NCBI GenBank assembly: GCA_021201135.1
Contig: JAJQGT010000025.1
Coordinates: 50,313 to 114,312, forward strand
Direction of reading: 5' to 3'
Length of the DNA stretch: 64,000 nucleotides
Source: Oscillospiraceae bacterium
GTDB taxonomy: Bacteria > Bacillota > Clostridia > Oscillospirales > Ruminococcaceae
Positions 1-7,734 of this stretch are shown piece after piece (the stretch's first letter is position 1; each line of letters starts with the position of its first letter). The notes under the pieces were generated by a model that saw only the letters and a list, made by a program, of their open reading frames with translations, was not told where the DNA came from and ran no database searches. The translations under genes and the position numbers were made by a program.

Positions 1-1
1 T

Positions 2-298
2 CCTATCTTCGACATCAAGCCCTACATCGCCTATTCCGACAGCCACCCCGACGCCGTCTGCGGTTTCTCAGACCAAGCCGACGCCGAGCATCATGTGCTA
101 CAAGTCACAATCCCTCCCGAAATCGAGCAAGAAATCCCCGAAGATAAGCTCGAGAATCTGAAAACCCTTCTCAGCCTCGACCCGAGACCGGCTTATCAGG
201 ACGACCACGAAAGAATGTATATGTTTGAGTTTGGAGGCGTGAAAATTGGGTTCAGGGTTAATGGAGACAGCTTGACTGTGGAGGAAGTGACGAAATGA
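2..298 (+). CDS. trmO: tRNA (N6-threonylcarbamoyladenosine-N6)-methyltransferase TrmO, C-terminal part
   Basis: Partial gene cut by the left window edge; the reading frame is open from base 2. The visible 98 residues begin with a PIFDIKPYIAYSDS segment and contain DPRPAY followed by an FGGVKIGFRV segment, the C-terminal signature of the TsaA/TrmO (YaeB) family. TrmO adds the methyl group of m6t6A at position 37 of some tRNAs using S-adenosylmethionine. The stop codon overlaps the ATG of the next gene (ATGA), so the two are probably co-transcribed. The catalytic N-terminal beta-barrel lies outside the window. Confidence 0.85.
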   Translation, partial: PIFDIKPYIAYSDSHPDAVCGFSDQADAEHHVLQVTIPPEIEQEIPEDKLENLKTLLSLDPRPAYQDDHERMYMFEFGGVKIGFRVNGDSLTVEEVTK

Positions 299-819
299 TT
301 GAAATCCGCAAAATAGCCGCCGAAAACAAATCCGACATCAATCTCAAAAACGACCCGTTCAGGCTGATTGGTCGTCTCGTTGTCGAACGCCGTGACGGCG
401 AATGGAGCTATCGGGAGGAGATGCTCCCCGAGGCGGAGGTCTCCGAAATGGTCTTCCCTGATGAGAACTATGTTTACGAGGATATGCCAGATTACGTCTT
501 TCTCGGTGCTTATGAGAATGATGTTTGCGTCGGCGTGGCGATTCTTTGCCCGCATTTCACCGGGCGGCTCTATCTCGAGGACCTGAAGGTCTCCCGTAAA
601 GCCCGGGGCAAGGGCGTGGGCAAGCTTCTTGTCGAGGCTTGCAAGGCTTATGCCGCCGAACATGGCTTCAAGGGCATCTGCACCGTCGGTCAGGACAACA
701 ACCTCATCGCCTGCCGCCTCTACCTCTCCACCGGCTTCCACATCGGCGGTCTCGACACCGAAATCTATGAAGGCACGAAGCAAGCGGGGAAGGCGGATGT
801 GTGGTTTTATTGGGGATAG
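295..819 (+). CDS. GNAT family N-acetyltransferase (streptothricin-acetyltransferase-like)
   Basis: 174-residue GCN5-related N-acetyltransferase. The acetyl-CoA pyrophosphate-binding loop is seen as RKARGKGVGK at residues 101-110, after the usual beta strand (YLEDLKVS). The C-terminal part (QDNNLIACRLYLSTGFHIGG, then a DVWFYW end) resembles streptothricin acetyltransferases of the Sat type, but family membership does not fix the substrate. Translationally coupled to trmO by a 4-base overlap. A hairpin-containing, repeat-like spacer follows it. An antibiotic-modifying role is possible, not shown. Confidence 0.8.
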   Translation: MIEIRKIAAENKSDINLKNDPFRLIGRLVVERRDGEWSYREEMLPEAEVSEMVFPDENYVYEDMPDYVFLGAYENDVCVGVAILCPHFTGRLYLEDLKVSRKARGKGVGKLLVEACKAYAAEHGFKGICTVGQDNNLIACRLYLSTGFHIGGLDTEIYEGTKQAGKADVWFYWG

Positions 820-828
820 GTCGGCGTA

Positions 829-885
829 ACCGACCATGTAGGGGCTGGATATACAGTTAGCTTCGCTAACTGCCCGCCCGTTTTT
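829..885. repeat. Degenerate GC-rich intergenic palindrome
   Basis: The spacer after the GNAT gene contains GTAGGGGCTGGATA, then a perfect hairpin (CAGTTAGC ttc GCTAACTG) and CCCGCCCG followed by a T-run. It resembles a worn copy of the GGGCGGATA...TCCGCCC palindromes at 47356-47425 and 53024-53062. It could also act as a terminator for the trmO/GNAT transcript. Confidence 0.45.
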
Positions 886-894
886 TATGGGATT

Positions 895-918
895 TGTAGT
901 TTTTCGCCACAAAACCGT
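895..918 (+). promoter_or_regulatory. Candidate ECF-sigma autoregulatory promoter (TGTA-N16-CCGT)
   Basis: TGTA at 895-898 and CCGT at 915-918 are separated by exactly 16 bases, 36 bases before the sigma-factor start. The same two elements with the same spacing lie upstream of the second ECF sigma gene (58298-58321, minus strand). Spacing fits ECF-type promoters, which often carry CGT in the -10. This is a pattern match between two sites only. Confidence 0.45.
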
Positions 919-954
919 AGTATACAGTTGAAGCCCCAAAAAGGAGGAGAAAAT

Positions 955-1512
955 ATGGAAGACAGCATGATTATCGACCTGTTTTTTGACCGGTCGGAGA
1001 CGGCGATTAGGGAGCTTGATCTGAAGTACGGCGAGATTTGCCGGGGATTTTCCCGGAACATCCTCGGGAGCAGGCAGGATGCGGAGGAGTGCGTCAACGA
1101 CGCTTACTTAGGCGTGTGGAACTCCATCCCACCGGCGAGACCCGAGCCGCTTCTGTCGTTCGTCATCAAAATCGTCCGCAACATCTCAATCAACGCCTAC
1201 CGCAAAAAGGAAGCCGCCAAGCGGCGGAGCTCCTACACGGTTGCGATGGAGGAGATTGAGGGTTGCCTTGCGAGCGGCGGCAGTGTTGAGGGCGACCTCG
1301 AAGCAAAGGAGCTGGCAAAAATTATCGAGGGCTTCCTCGATACGCTCTCAGCCGAGAACCGAGCCATCTTTATGCGGCGGTATTGGTTATCCGAGAGCTA
1401 CGACGAAATCGCCGAAGCGGTCGGGCTCTCCAAGAAAAACGTCTCGGTTCGGCTCGTCAGAATCCGCAAGAGCCTTAAGGAGTACCTGAAAGAAAGGGGT
1501 GTGATGGAATGA
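955..1512 (+). CDS. RNA polymerase sigma factor, sigma-70 family, ECF-like
   Basis: 185-residue two-domain sigma factor. Region 2 covers roughly residues 3-75 (IIDLFFDRSETAIRELD, then QDAEECVNDAYLGVWNSIPP, the usual -10 recognition helix region). Region 4 is near residues 130-180, with the helix-turn-helix YDEIAEAVGLSKKNVSVRL. The ATG at 955 is preferred over an upstream TTG because GGAGGAG lies just ahead of it. The stop overlaps the ATG of the next gene, a single-pass membrane protein, giving a sigma/putative anti-sigma pair. A second pair of the same layout lies at 57104-58269, and both have a TGTA-N16-CCGT element upstream. Confidence 0.88.
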   Translation: MEDSMIIDLFFDRSETAIRELDLKYGEICRGFSRNILGSRQDAEECVNDAYLGVWNSIPPARPEPLLSFVIKIVRNISINAYRKKEAAKRRSSYTVAMEEIEGCLASGGSVEGDLEAKELAKIIEGFLDTLSAENRAIFMRRYWLSESYDEIAEAVGLSKKNVSVRLVRIRKSLKEYLKERGVME

Positions 1513-2759
1513 TTACGAGTGAGCTTTTTTCCGAAGCGATGGGTGAGCTTGACCCGAAGTATGTGACCGAGATGCTCGGCTATAAGCCGGAAACGGCGCC
1601 GAAAAATAAGCCGGTTTATGTGAGATATCTCGCCCTAGCGGCGGTGCTGTGCCTTGTTGTTGCGGCGGCGGTCTGGGCAAATTGGGATGATAGCAGGTTT
1701 GAAGTTATTGATTATGGCGGCGATACGGTCAATTCTGTCGACTTGCCGATGCTGACGATTTCGCTTGGCGACAGTGGAATGGGGTTTGAAGGCTATTGGG
1801 TTTACGACATCTCCGACCTCGTGAGCGGCAATCCGTGGAACGAGGACATGGAGCTTTCAACTCTGCCGGTTTATCAGAATGTCATTTCATATGACGACTA
1901 TCATACGCCTTTAAGCGGCGTTGATTACGACAGAATGTCTGAGCTTCTCTATGACGTCGCCGGACGTCTCGGACTTGACACGGAAACTATTGAAATAACC
2001 GACGATGCCTACAGCGAAGAGCGCAAGCAGAGCGTTCTCAAGAGCTACGAAGGCTCTGGCTATGACATCCCCGACAGCTACTTCGATGCCACTCGTTATA
2101 TGTGTGAAACGGACGACTATGACATAGAAGTCAACACCTATCTGACTGTGATGGTTACATTCAAAAACCCTGTTTCGCTTCCCGATGAGATTGAGGATGA
2201 CCCCTATGCACTCGCAGAGTATTTCCTTGAAGAATATTCGGAGCTTATCTGCATGGAGAATCCGACTGTCAGCATTGATGGCGGCGACCGTTTCATAGAT
2301 GGTGAGCAGTCGTTCAGCATCTCATTCTATGAGACTTCGGGCGATGACACCGAGAACATTCTCAGTTATAACTTTAAAAAAATCCGCTTCAGCTGCGACA
2401 GTGACGGCTATTTGTGGAAGATTAGCTTCTTTAATGTTGACCTGTCGGACAAAATCGGCGACTATCCCATCATCACTGCGGATGAGGCGATCGAAATGCT
2501 GGCAGAGGGTGAGTATCTCACATCGGCGCCGGTTGAGTTCCCGGGAGTTGAGTATATAGGCAAGGTCGAGCTCATCTATCGCGCCGGAGCCTATGAGGAG
2601 AACTTTATCCCGTATTACCGCTTCTATGTCGAAATCGACCCCGGCTATGGCGACAGCTTCTACACTAGCGGCTTGACCACCTACGCCGCCTACTACGTCC
2701 CCGCAATCTCGGAGGAGTACATCTCGGATTTGACCGTCTGGGACGGGAGCTTTAACTGA
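1509..2759 (+). CDS. Putative anti-sigma or sigma-linked membrane protein
   Basis: 416-residue protein with a short N-terminal cytoplasmic part (about 38 residues), one hydrophobic segment at about 40-57, and a long acidic, tyrosine-rich extracytoplasmic part with no family I recognise. Its start overlaps the sigma-factor stop (ATGA), so the two are translated together. This topology and pairing are typical of anti-sigma factors that hold an ECF sigma at the membrane, but no zinc anti-sigma motif (HxxxCxxC) is visible, so the role is inferred from context. A strong hairpin follows the stop. Confidence 0.6.
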   Translation: MITSELFSEAMGELDPKYVTEMLGYKPETAPKNKPVYVRYLALAAVLCLVVAAAVWANWDDSRFEVIDYGGDTVNSVDLPMLTISLGDSGMGFEGYWVYDISDLVSGNPWNEDMELSTLPVYQNVISYDDYHTPLSGVDYDRMSELLYDVAGRLGLDTETIEITDDAYSEERKQSVLKSYEGSGYDIPDSYFDATRYMCETDDYDIEVNTYLTVMVTFKNPVSLPDEIEDDPYALAEYFLEEYSELICMENPTVSIDGGDRFIDGEQSFSISFYETSGDDTENILSYNFKKIRFSCDSDGYLWKISFFNVDLSDKIGDYPIITADEAIEMLAEGEYLTSAPVEFPGVEYIGKVELIYRAGAYEENFIPYYRFYVEIDPGYGDSFYTSGLTTYAAYYVPAISEEYISDLTVWDGSFN

Positions 2760-2782
2760 TTGGAAAAGAAAAAAGCATAAAA

Positions 2783-2815
2783 ATTCAGCCCTGCCGGGAT
2801 TCGGTGGGGCTGAAT
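2783..2815. terminator. Bidirectional terminator hairpin
   Basis: Perfect 9-base inverted repeat ATTCAGCCC...GGGCTGAAT around a GC-rich loop, with A-rich sequence on the left and TTGTTTG on the right. It sits between two convergent genes and can terminate both. Confidence 0.75.
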
Positions 2816-2824
2816 TGTTTGTGT

Positions 2825-3304
2825 TCAGAATATCGCCTTGACTCCATACGACACCAGCAGCATAATCACGCCTGCCGTGATGACGCCGGCAAAGATGATG
2901 GGGAAGGCTTTCTTCTTGCCGATGCCGAGGACGACGGCGACGAGCGAGCCGGTCCAGGCGCCGGTGCCGGGGAGGGGGATGGCGACGAGGATGAAGAGCC
3001 CGAGGGCTTTGAAGCGCTCGATTGTCGACTGCTTGCTGTAGGCTTTCTTCTCAAGCCAGTTGGCGGCTTTGCCTAAGAAGTTCTCCTGCTTCTTCATCCA
3101 TTTGAGGACTTTTTCAAGAAGTAGCAGGATAAACGGCACAGGAAGCATATTCCCAAGAACCGCGACGATAAAAGCCTCATAGGGCTTAAGCCCGAACCCG
3201 ACGCCATAGGGGATGCCGCCCCTAAGCTCGATAATCGGGAGCATGGAGATTAAAAACGTGGCAATCAGCTTGCCGATGTGTGTTGATGTTAGCCAAGTGA
3301 ACAT
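2825..3304 (-). CDS. Small multi-drug export family protein (COG2426 type)
   Basis: 159-residue membrane protein. The N-terminal block IELRGGIPYGVGFGLKPYEA and the later IPLPGTGAWTGSLVAVVLGI segment are the conserved signatures of the putative small multidrug export family (PF06695). Three to four hydrophobic segments are visible, split by a basic loop (KQENFLGKAANWLEKKA). The family name rests on limited functional evidence, so actual substrates are unknown. It is monocistronic between a terminator and a palindromic repeat. Confidence 0.8.
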   Translation of the reverse strand: MFTWLTSTHIGKLIATFLISMLPIIELRGGIPYGVGFGLKPYEAFIVAVLGNMLPVPFILLLLEKVLKWMKKQENFLGKAANWLEKKAYSKQSTIERFKALGLFILVAIPLPGTGAWTGSLVAVVLGIGKKKAFPIIFAGVITAGVIMLLVSYGVKAIF

Positions 3305-3307
3305 AGA

Positions 3308-3504
3308 TCCTCCGGAAACCCCTCCGGCGGCTACGCCGCCACCTCCCCTTTCAGGGGAGGCTATTTTCAGTTTAAGGAAAGCTTGTGAGAGAGGAAGGGT
3401 TGTAAAATTAAAGTTATGTAGAAGTTGAAAATTGTAAAGAGGCAGTCAGAGCCTCCCCTGAAAGGGGAGGGGGACCGCCGACGAAGTCGGTGGTGGAGGG
3501 GTTA
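3308..3504. repeat. MITE-like palindromic element, copy 1
   Basis: Two inverted GC-rich arms, 3308-3362 and 3451-3504, flank about 90 bases of AT-rich sequence. The left arm has ACCCCTCC, a CGGCGGC...GCCGCC stem and CTCCCCTTTCAGGGGAGGCT. The right arm is the same in reverse, ending in GGTGGAGGGGTT. Similar arms occur at 13364-13501 and 19664-19716. No transposase is encoded, so this is a non-autonomous interspersed repeat; it could also form terminators for the genes on both sides. Confidence 0.75.
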
Positions 3505-4494
3505 TCCCTTATACACCGCCGCCATCTTCTCCAACTGCTCTTTCGCCTCATTGCGAACCCATTCCGGTTCCATAACCTCTGCGTCTTCTCCGAACGAGAA
3601 GAGCCAGGCGTAGAAGGCAGGGCTTATCTGGGCTTCGAGGCGGACGGTGAATTTGTCCTCGGAAATGCGGGTCGGGTGGAGATTCGAGCCGTATTTGTCG
3701 ACGAGAACGCCGATGACATAGGTCTTGTTGGTCATCCGAAGGGTGACGGTTGAGGTCTCACGGACGAACGCACCGAAGGTGGTGCGATATTCCTTCGCCC
3801 TTTCCTGAAGCTCGGGCGAAATCTCGCTTCTCGGCTCGTCGGAGATTGCGACGTCCGCCATGCGGTCGATTCTGAAGTTTGAGATGTCGTCGTGACCGGG
3901 GCTGTAGGCGGTGAGATAGTAATAGTCGCTGTCGGAAATCAGATAAATCGGCGAGACGGTATAGAGCTGTCCGCCACGGCGATACTTCTTCTTGAGGCTC
4001 AGGTCGTACTCGGTGTAGTGGAAGGTAATCTGCCGGTTCGTGACAATAGCCTCGTGAATCGCGTTTATAGAGTAGTATATACGCTCGTTATTCGACTTAG
4101 ACCGTCCGTCGACATAGATTGTTCTCGAGAGCGATTGCGCCTGATACTTGCTCGTAAGCGTCTTGAGCTTCTGGATGAGCTCGTCCGACTTCTTTTTCGT
4201 CAGGAATTTCGACGAAGCGACGGTGTTGACTAAGATCATCAGCTCCTCGTCCTGGAAGGTGCGGGAACCGACATAGTAGTAGTTTGCATGCCCCCTCCGC
4301 TCGGTAACGATGTCCATTCCCGACTGGATAAGGGTGCCGATGTCGTCATAGACGGATTTTCTCTCGACGTTGATGCCGTATTCCCCGAGGAGGCGGATAA
4401 TATCGTTTCCGGATATCGGGTGTTCGGGGTCGGTGTTTTCAAAAAGAATCTTCTGGAGCACCAGAAGCTTGATTTTCGGTCTCGGTTCAAACAT
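3502..4494 (-). CDS. HTH/WYL-domain transcriptional regulator
   Basis: 330-residue regulator. Residues 1-65 form a winged helix-turn-helix (LLVLQKILFENTDPEHPISG, then VERKSVYDDIGTLIQSGMD). A central WYL-type domain (about 135-225) contains ITFHYTEYDLSLKKKYRRGG and YYLTAYSPGHDDISNFRIDRM, followed by a WCX-like C-terminal region. WYL proteins often sense nucleic acid or nucleotides and control defence or stress genes. The start lies 4 bases after the stop of the small UPF0291 gene, so they form an operon. Confidence 0.88.
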   Translation of the reverse strand: MFEPRPKIKLLVLQKILFENTDPEHPISGNDIIRLLGEYGINVERKSVYDDIGTLIQSGMDIVTERRGHANYYYVGSRTFQDEELMILVNTVASSKFLTKKKSDELIQKLKTLTSKYQAQSLSRTIYVDGRSKSNNERIYYSINAIHEAIVTNRQITFHYTEYDLSLKKKYRRGGQLYTVSPIYLISDSDYYYLTAYSPGHDDISNFRIDRMADVAISDEPRSEISPELQERAKEYRTTFGAFVRETSTVTLRMTNKTYVIGVLVDKYGSNLHPTRISEDKFTVRLEAQISPAFYAWLFSFGEDAEVMEPEWVRNEAKEQLEKMAAVYKG

Positions 4495-4498
4495 AATG

Positions 4499-4669
4499 TC
4501 AGCCTTCTTTGATTTCTATATTGTCAAGCGTCGCCTTGAGACTGGTTCTCATTGCCGCTCTGTATTCGTCACGAAGAGCCTGTTGCTCCTCTTTTTCTTC
4601 GTCCGAAAGCCCCTCTGTGCGGGATTTCTTTGCAAGTGCGTTGATTCTGTCTATCTTTTTCTGTTCCAT
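4499..4669 (-). CDS. ynzC: UPF0291 (DUF896/YnzC) family small protein
   Basis: 56-residue protein (MEQKKIDRINALAKKSRTEG..., ...LDNIEIKEG), too short for most ORF lists. The pattern INALAKKSRTEGLSDEEKEEQ followed by LRDEYRAAMR is the hallmark of the DUF896/YnzC family. In Bacillus subtilis ynzC belongs to the SOS-controlled yneA-yneB-ynzC operon; its biochemical role is unknown. Here it leads a two-gene operon with a WYL regulator. SOS-box-like sites lie about 150 bases upstream, nearer the divergent gene. Confidence 0.85.
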   Translation of the reverse strand: MEQKKIDRINALAKKSRTEGLSDEEKEEQQALRDEYRAAMRTSLKATLDNIEIKEG

Positions 4670-4699
4670 AATTTCAGCTCCGTTATCAGCAATAGAAAA

Positions 4700-4728
4700 A
4701 GTATATCACGCCTTGAAGCTAATTTCAA
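4700..4728 (-). promoter_or_regulatory. Sigma-A-type promoter for ynzC-WYL operon
   Basis: On the minus strand, TTGAAA (4728-4723) and TATACT (4705-4700) are separated by 17 bases, about 30 bases ahead of the ynzC ATG. Confidence 0.65.
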
Positions 4729-4781
4729 TCCCAACTTGAAAAAATTTTTGCAATCAGTCCGAAGATTTACCCTAACTTCGT

Positions 4782-4809
4782 TTGACAAAAACAAATTTTC
4801 TGCTATCAT
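4782..4809 (+). promoter_or_regulatory. Sigma-A-type promoter, SOS-box-controlled gene
   Basis: Consensus -35 TTGACA at 4782-4787 and -10 TATCAT at 4804-4809, spacer 16. The expected start of transcription falls just before or within the tandem GAAC-N4-GTTC sites at 4820-4843. Confidence 0.7.
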
Positions 4810-4819
4810 TGAAATTGAA

Positions 4820-4843
4820 GAACAAAAGTTCGAACAGAAGTTC
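4820..4843. promoter_or_regulatory. Tandem SOS-box-like (LexA) operators
   Basis: Two adjacent GAAC-N4-GTTC palindromes: GAAC AAAA GTTC (4820-4831) and GAAC AGAA GTTC (4832-4843). The Gram-positive LexA (DinR) box is built on CGAAC-N4-GTTCG. They begin 10 bases after the -10 box of the downstream gene, where a repressor would block initiation or early elongation. Confidence 0.6.
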
Positions 4844-4866
4844 TAAGATTAACGGAGGTAGAATAT

Positions 4867-5058
4867 TTGAAAGATTTGATTGAGAACTACGAAAAAGAAG
4901 CGGTAAGACTTGCGGAGCATCTTGAGAAGCTCAAGGCTCAGCTCGAGATTGAAAGAGACGTGAACGAGCGGAAATCCTTGCAAAGGCGAATCTACGCCGC
5001 GGATGTCGAAAGGTTCGAGATTTTGGAGGATATCATCGCCATGCGGAAATATCTTTGA
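4867..5058 (+). CDS. Small coiled-coil protein of unknown function, possibly SOS-induced
   Basis: 63-residue, highly charged, predicted all-helical protein (MKDLIENYEKEAVRLAEHLE..., ending AMRKYL) with heptad-like leucine spacing. I do not recognise the family. The start is a TTG preceded by GGAGG 8 bases upstream. A good promoter and two LexA-type sites lie directly ahead, so DNA-damage induction is likely. It is divergent from ynzC, itself an SOS gene in Bacillus. A division-inhibitor role like YneA is conceivable, but there is no membrane segment or LysM domain. Confidence 0.65.
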   Translation: MKDLIENYEKEAVRLAEHLEKLKAQLEIERDVNERKSLQRRIYAADVERFEILEDIIAMRKYL

Positions 5059-5088
5059 GCGTGATATTTTAAAAACCCGGGCGAATCG

Positions 5089-5117
5089 TTGCATTTTTTC
5101 AAGCGCTGTGTTATAAT
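5089..5117 (+). promoter_or_regulatory. Sigma-A-type promoter for darA-holB-ricT
   Basis: TTGCAT at 5089-5094 and TATAAT at 5112-5117, spacer 17. AAGGAG precedes the darA ATG. Confidence 0.75.
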
Positions 5118-5153
5118 AGAACTATTAATAGTTATCCTAAGGAGCCTGATTAC

Positions 5154-5471
5154 ATGAAGCTGATTTTTGCTGTTATAAACGATGACGATTTCAGAGGCGT
5201 TTCGGATGCCTTGAACACTGCCGGATTTCAGTCGACAAGGCTCTCATCCACCGGCGGCTTTCTCCGCTCGGGGAACTCGACGCTATTAATCTGCGTCGAC
5301 GATGAAAAGCTTGAGGACTGCATCGAAATCATCAAGCACAACTGCCGCAAGCGCAAGCAGAGCGTCCCGATGACGGCTGTCAGGGGCAACTTCGCCGCCA
5401 AGCCGCTTGAGGTCACAATCGGCGGCGCGACAATCTTCGTCACCGACGTCGACCGGTTCGAGAAGTTCTGA
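5154..5471 (+). CDS. darA: Cyclic-di-AMP receptor DarA/PstA (PII-like)
   Basis: 105-residue PII-like protein of the DUF970 family. Conserved features are the MKLIFAVINDDD start, STGGFLRSGNSTLLICVDD and the C-terminal GGATIFVTDVDRFEKF. The homotrimer binds c-di-AMP between subunits and passes the signal to unknown partners in the cytoplasm. It is followed by holB with a 1-base overlap and then ricT, the conserved Firmicutes order yaaQ-(yaaR)-holB-yaaT. yaaR is missing here. Confidence 0.93.
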   Translation: MKLIFAVINDDDFRGVSDALNTAGFQSTRLSSTGGFLRSGNSTLLICVDDEKLEDCIEIIKHNCRKRKQSVPMTAVRGNFAAKPLEVTIGGATIFVTDVDRFEKF

Positions 5472-6430
5472 TGCTTAAGCTCTATTCAAAAGACAACATC
5501 TCGGGGCTCGTCCTCTCTATGAGACAGCGCGATCGCCTCTGCCATTCGTTTTTATTGGTCGGAGACAAGGGCGTCGGCAAGAAGACGGCGGCGAAATATA
5601 TGGCGCTCGAGATTCTTTGCAGAAGTCAGGGAGAAGTCCCTTGCGGAATCTGCAAGGACTGCCGGATGATTCTGAACGACGCACACCCGGACGTCATAAC
5701 CGTTTCGGCGAGTGGAAAGTCGGGCAACTATCGCGCCGACGACCTCAGACCTCTCATCAGCGACGCATATATTGCCTCGAACGAGGGCGGTTACAAGATT
5801 TATATCCTGCCTGACATCGACAAGGCTCTCCCAGCGGCGCAGAATACTCTTCTCAAAATTTTCGAGGAGCCGCCCGACCACGTCATCATCATTATGACCG
5901 CCGAAAAGCGGGAGAACGTCCTGCCGACGGTTCGCTCGAGGGCGATTGTGATAAATGTGCCGGAAGCTTCTAGAGAAGACACGATTGCGGCTCTTTCGGA
6001 GAGAAGAATTTCGGAAGAAGACGCAGAGCGGGCTTACGGGGTCCTTGGCGGCAATATCGGAGCGTGCATTGAATATTTGAACGGCGGAAGCGACGAGCTC
6101 TATTTAAGAGTAAAATCGGCGTCGGAGGCGTTAGCCAAATCCGACGAGTACGCACTCCTGAAAATCCTGAACGAAGCCGACCGTGCAACCGCAACGGAAC
6201 TCACAACCGAGCTCTCGGAGGTCCTCTCCGAAGCAATAAAGCGCAAACAGGGCTACGAAGACGCAAGCTTCTATTCAAACGAAGCCCGGAAGCTGAGCGA
6301 AACGATAAGCGGCAAAGCACTCATGACTATGTACGAGCGAACCCTCGAGGCTTCGCAGAAGCTTAAGGGCAATGCTGGAGTTCCACTCACCATGGCGGAT
6401 TTGTGCGGGAAGTTGGTTGGGAGAATATAG
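5471..6430 (+). CDS. holB: DNA polymerase III subunit delta'
   Basis: 319-residue clamp-loader subunit. Walker A-like GDKGVGKKTA is at residues 31-40. A four-cysteine zinc site is at C50, C58, C61 and C64 (PCGICKDC). NTLLKIFEEPP near 120-130 is the conserved delta'/DnaX motif. It works with DnaX and HolA to load the beta clamp at replication forks. The start overlaps the darA stop by one base. Confidence 0.92.
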   Translation: MLKLYSKDNISGLVLSMRQRDRLCHSFLLVGDKGVGKKTAAKYMALEILCRSQGEVPCGICKDCRMILNDAHPDVITVSASGKSGNYRADDLRPLISDAYIASNEGGYKIYILPDIDKALPAAQNTLLKIFEEPPDHVIIIMTAEKRENVLPTVRSRAIVINVPEASREDTIAALSERRISEEDAERAYGVLGGNIGACIEYLNGGSDELYLRVKSASEALAKSDEYALLKILNEADRATATELTTELSEVLSEAIKRKQGYEDASFYSNEARKLSETISGKALMTMYERTLEASQKLKGNAGVPLTMADLCGKLVGRI

Positions 6431-6476
6431 ACTTATATATAAGAAAGGACCCCGCCAAGTGACGGGGAGAACGGAA

Positions 6477-7337
6477 ATGACTGAAATAATCGGAGTAAGA
6501 TTTAAGAGCGTCGGGAAGGTCTATTACTTCTCGCCGGACGGGGTTGAGATTCCTGTCGGGACGAAGGTAATTGTCGAGACCGCCCGGGGCGTTGAGTGCG
6601 GGAGCGTTGTGCTCGCCAACAAGATGGTCGAGGACAGTGAGATTGTTCCGCCTCTCAAAACTATCATAAGAATCGCCACAGAGGACGATTTCAAGCAGAT
6701 TGAACGGAACAAGATAAAAGAGGTCGACGCCGCCGACATCTGCGAGAGAAAGATTGCCCACTATGGGCTCAAGATGAACCTTGTCGACGTTGAGTGCACC
6801 TTCGACAACTCGAAGCTCCTCTTCTACTTCACTGCGGAGAACCGCGTTGACTTCCGCGAGCTCGTAAAGGACTTAGCGTCCGTCTTCCACACGAGAATAG
6901 AGCTTCGGCAGATTGGCGTCAGAGACGAAGCCAAGATGATGGGAGGTCTCGGAGTTTGCGGCAGGCAGTTCTGCTGTGCGAGCTTCCTCGGCGAATTCCA
7001 GCCGGTATCAATCCTCATGGCGAAGGAGCAGGGCTTGTCCCTCAACCCGACAAAGATTTCGGGAGCCTGCGGAAGGCTCATGTGTTGCCTCAAGTACGAG
7101 CAGGACGGCTATGAGGAGCTCCTCAAGATTACCCCCAAGGTCGGTGCACTTGTCAACACTCCCTCCGGCAGGGGAACCGTCACAGATGCAAACCTGATTT
7201 CCGGGAAGATTACCGTCAAGCTTGACGGCGCCGAGGGCACAACCGTCTTCGAGCGGGACAAGCTGACCGTCATCAAGGATGCGGTTATAAAGGTCTCCCG
7301 TGAAGAGCTCAAGGCTCTCAAGGATTTAGAGAAATAA
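6477..7337 (+). CDS. ricT: PSP1-domain protein RicT (YaaT)
   Basis: 286-residue protein. The frame is open upstream into holB, but ATG 6477 (MTEIIGVRFKSVGKVYYFSP) has a GGGAG ahead of it and matches the family N-terminus. The PSP1 core includes GVCGRQFCCASFLGEF and KISGACGRLMCCLKYEQ, with the conserved cysteines that bind iron-sulfur clusters in the RicAFT (YlbF-YmcA-YaaT) complex. In Bacillus this complex stimulates RNase Y maturation of mRNAs and affects sporulation and biofilm. Last gene of the darA operon. Confidence 0.92.
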   Translation: MTEIIGVRFKSVGKVYYFSPDGVEIPVGTKVIVETARGVECGSVVLANKMVEDSEIVPPLKTIIRIATEDDFKQIERNKIKEVDAADICERKIAHYGLKMNLVDVECTFDNSKLLFYFTAENRVDFRELVKDLASVFHTRIELRQIGVRDEAKMMGGLGVCGRQFCCASFLGEFQPVSILMAKEQGLSLNPTKISGACGRLMCCLKYEQDGYEELLKITPKVGALVNTPSGRGTVTDANLISGKITVKLDGAEGTTVFERDKLTVIKDAVIKVSREELKALKDLEK

Positions 7338-7344
7338 GCCGTTC

Positions 7345-7380
7345 GGGCACACACTTTGCTTCGCTATGCTCCGCAAAGTG
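7345..7380. terminator. Hairpin between ricT and mazF
   Basis: CACTTTGC (7353-7360) and GCAAAGTG (7372-7379) form a stem with an 11-base loop between two convergent genes. No T-run follows on either strand, so it may be a weak terminator or a repeat remnant. Confidence 0.4.
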
Positions 7381-7734
7381 CTACATTCCTAAACTCACGG
7401 CGAGTGCTTGATTTATTTTGTCCATAGAGGTCGAATCGAGGACTCCCATCCGCTCTTTCAAGCGCTTCTTGTCTATCGTGCGAATCTGCTCCAGAAGAAC
7501 AATGCTGTCCTTCGCAAGCCCGCAGGACGAGGACTCAATTTCGATATGCGTCGGCAGGTGGGTCTTTTCCCGTTGACTTGTGATAGCGGCGGCGATGACC
7601 GTCGGCGAATGACGGTTTCCCACATCATTCTGAACTATAAGTACGGGACGGATTCCGCCTTGTTCCGACCCGACCACAGGGCTCAGGTCAGCATAATAAA
7701 TCTCTCCTCTGTATACCGGCACCGGCATTGACAT
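7381..7734 (-). CDS. mazF: MazF/NdoA-type endoribonuclease toxin (PemK family)
   Basis: 117-residue toxin. The N-terminal RGEIYYADLSPVVGSEQGG and RPVLIVQND blocks hold the conserved catalytic arginine; the threonine/serine of AAITSQ completes the PemK/MazF active site. The C-terminal block SIVLLEQIRTIDKKRL is also typical. It cleaves mRNA at short specific sequences. A ribosome-binding site AAAGGA precedes the ATG. No MazE-like antitoxin frame is visible in the 570 bases upstream, so it appears to be an orphan, or its antitoxin lies elsewhere. Confidence 0.9.
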   Translation of the reverse strand: MSMPVPVYRGEIYYADLSPVVGSEQGGIRPVLIVQNDVGNRHSPTVIAAAITSQREKTHLPTHIEIESSSCGLAKDSIVLLEQIRTIDKKRLKERMGVLDSTSMDKINQALAVSLGM

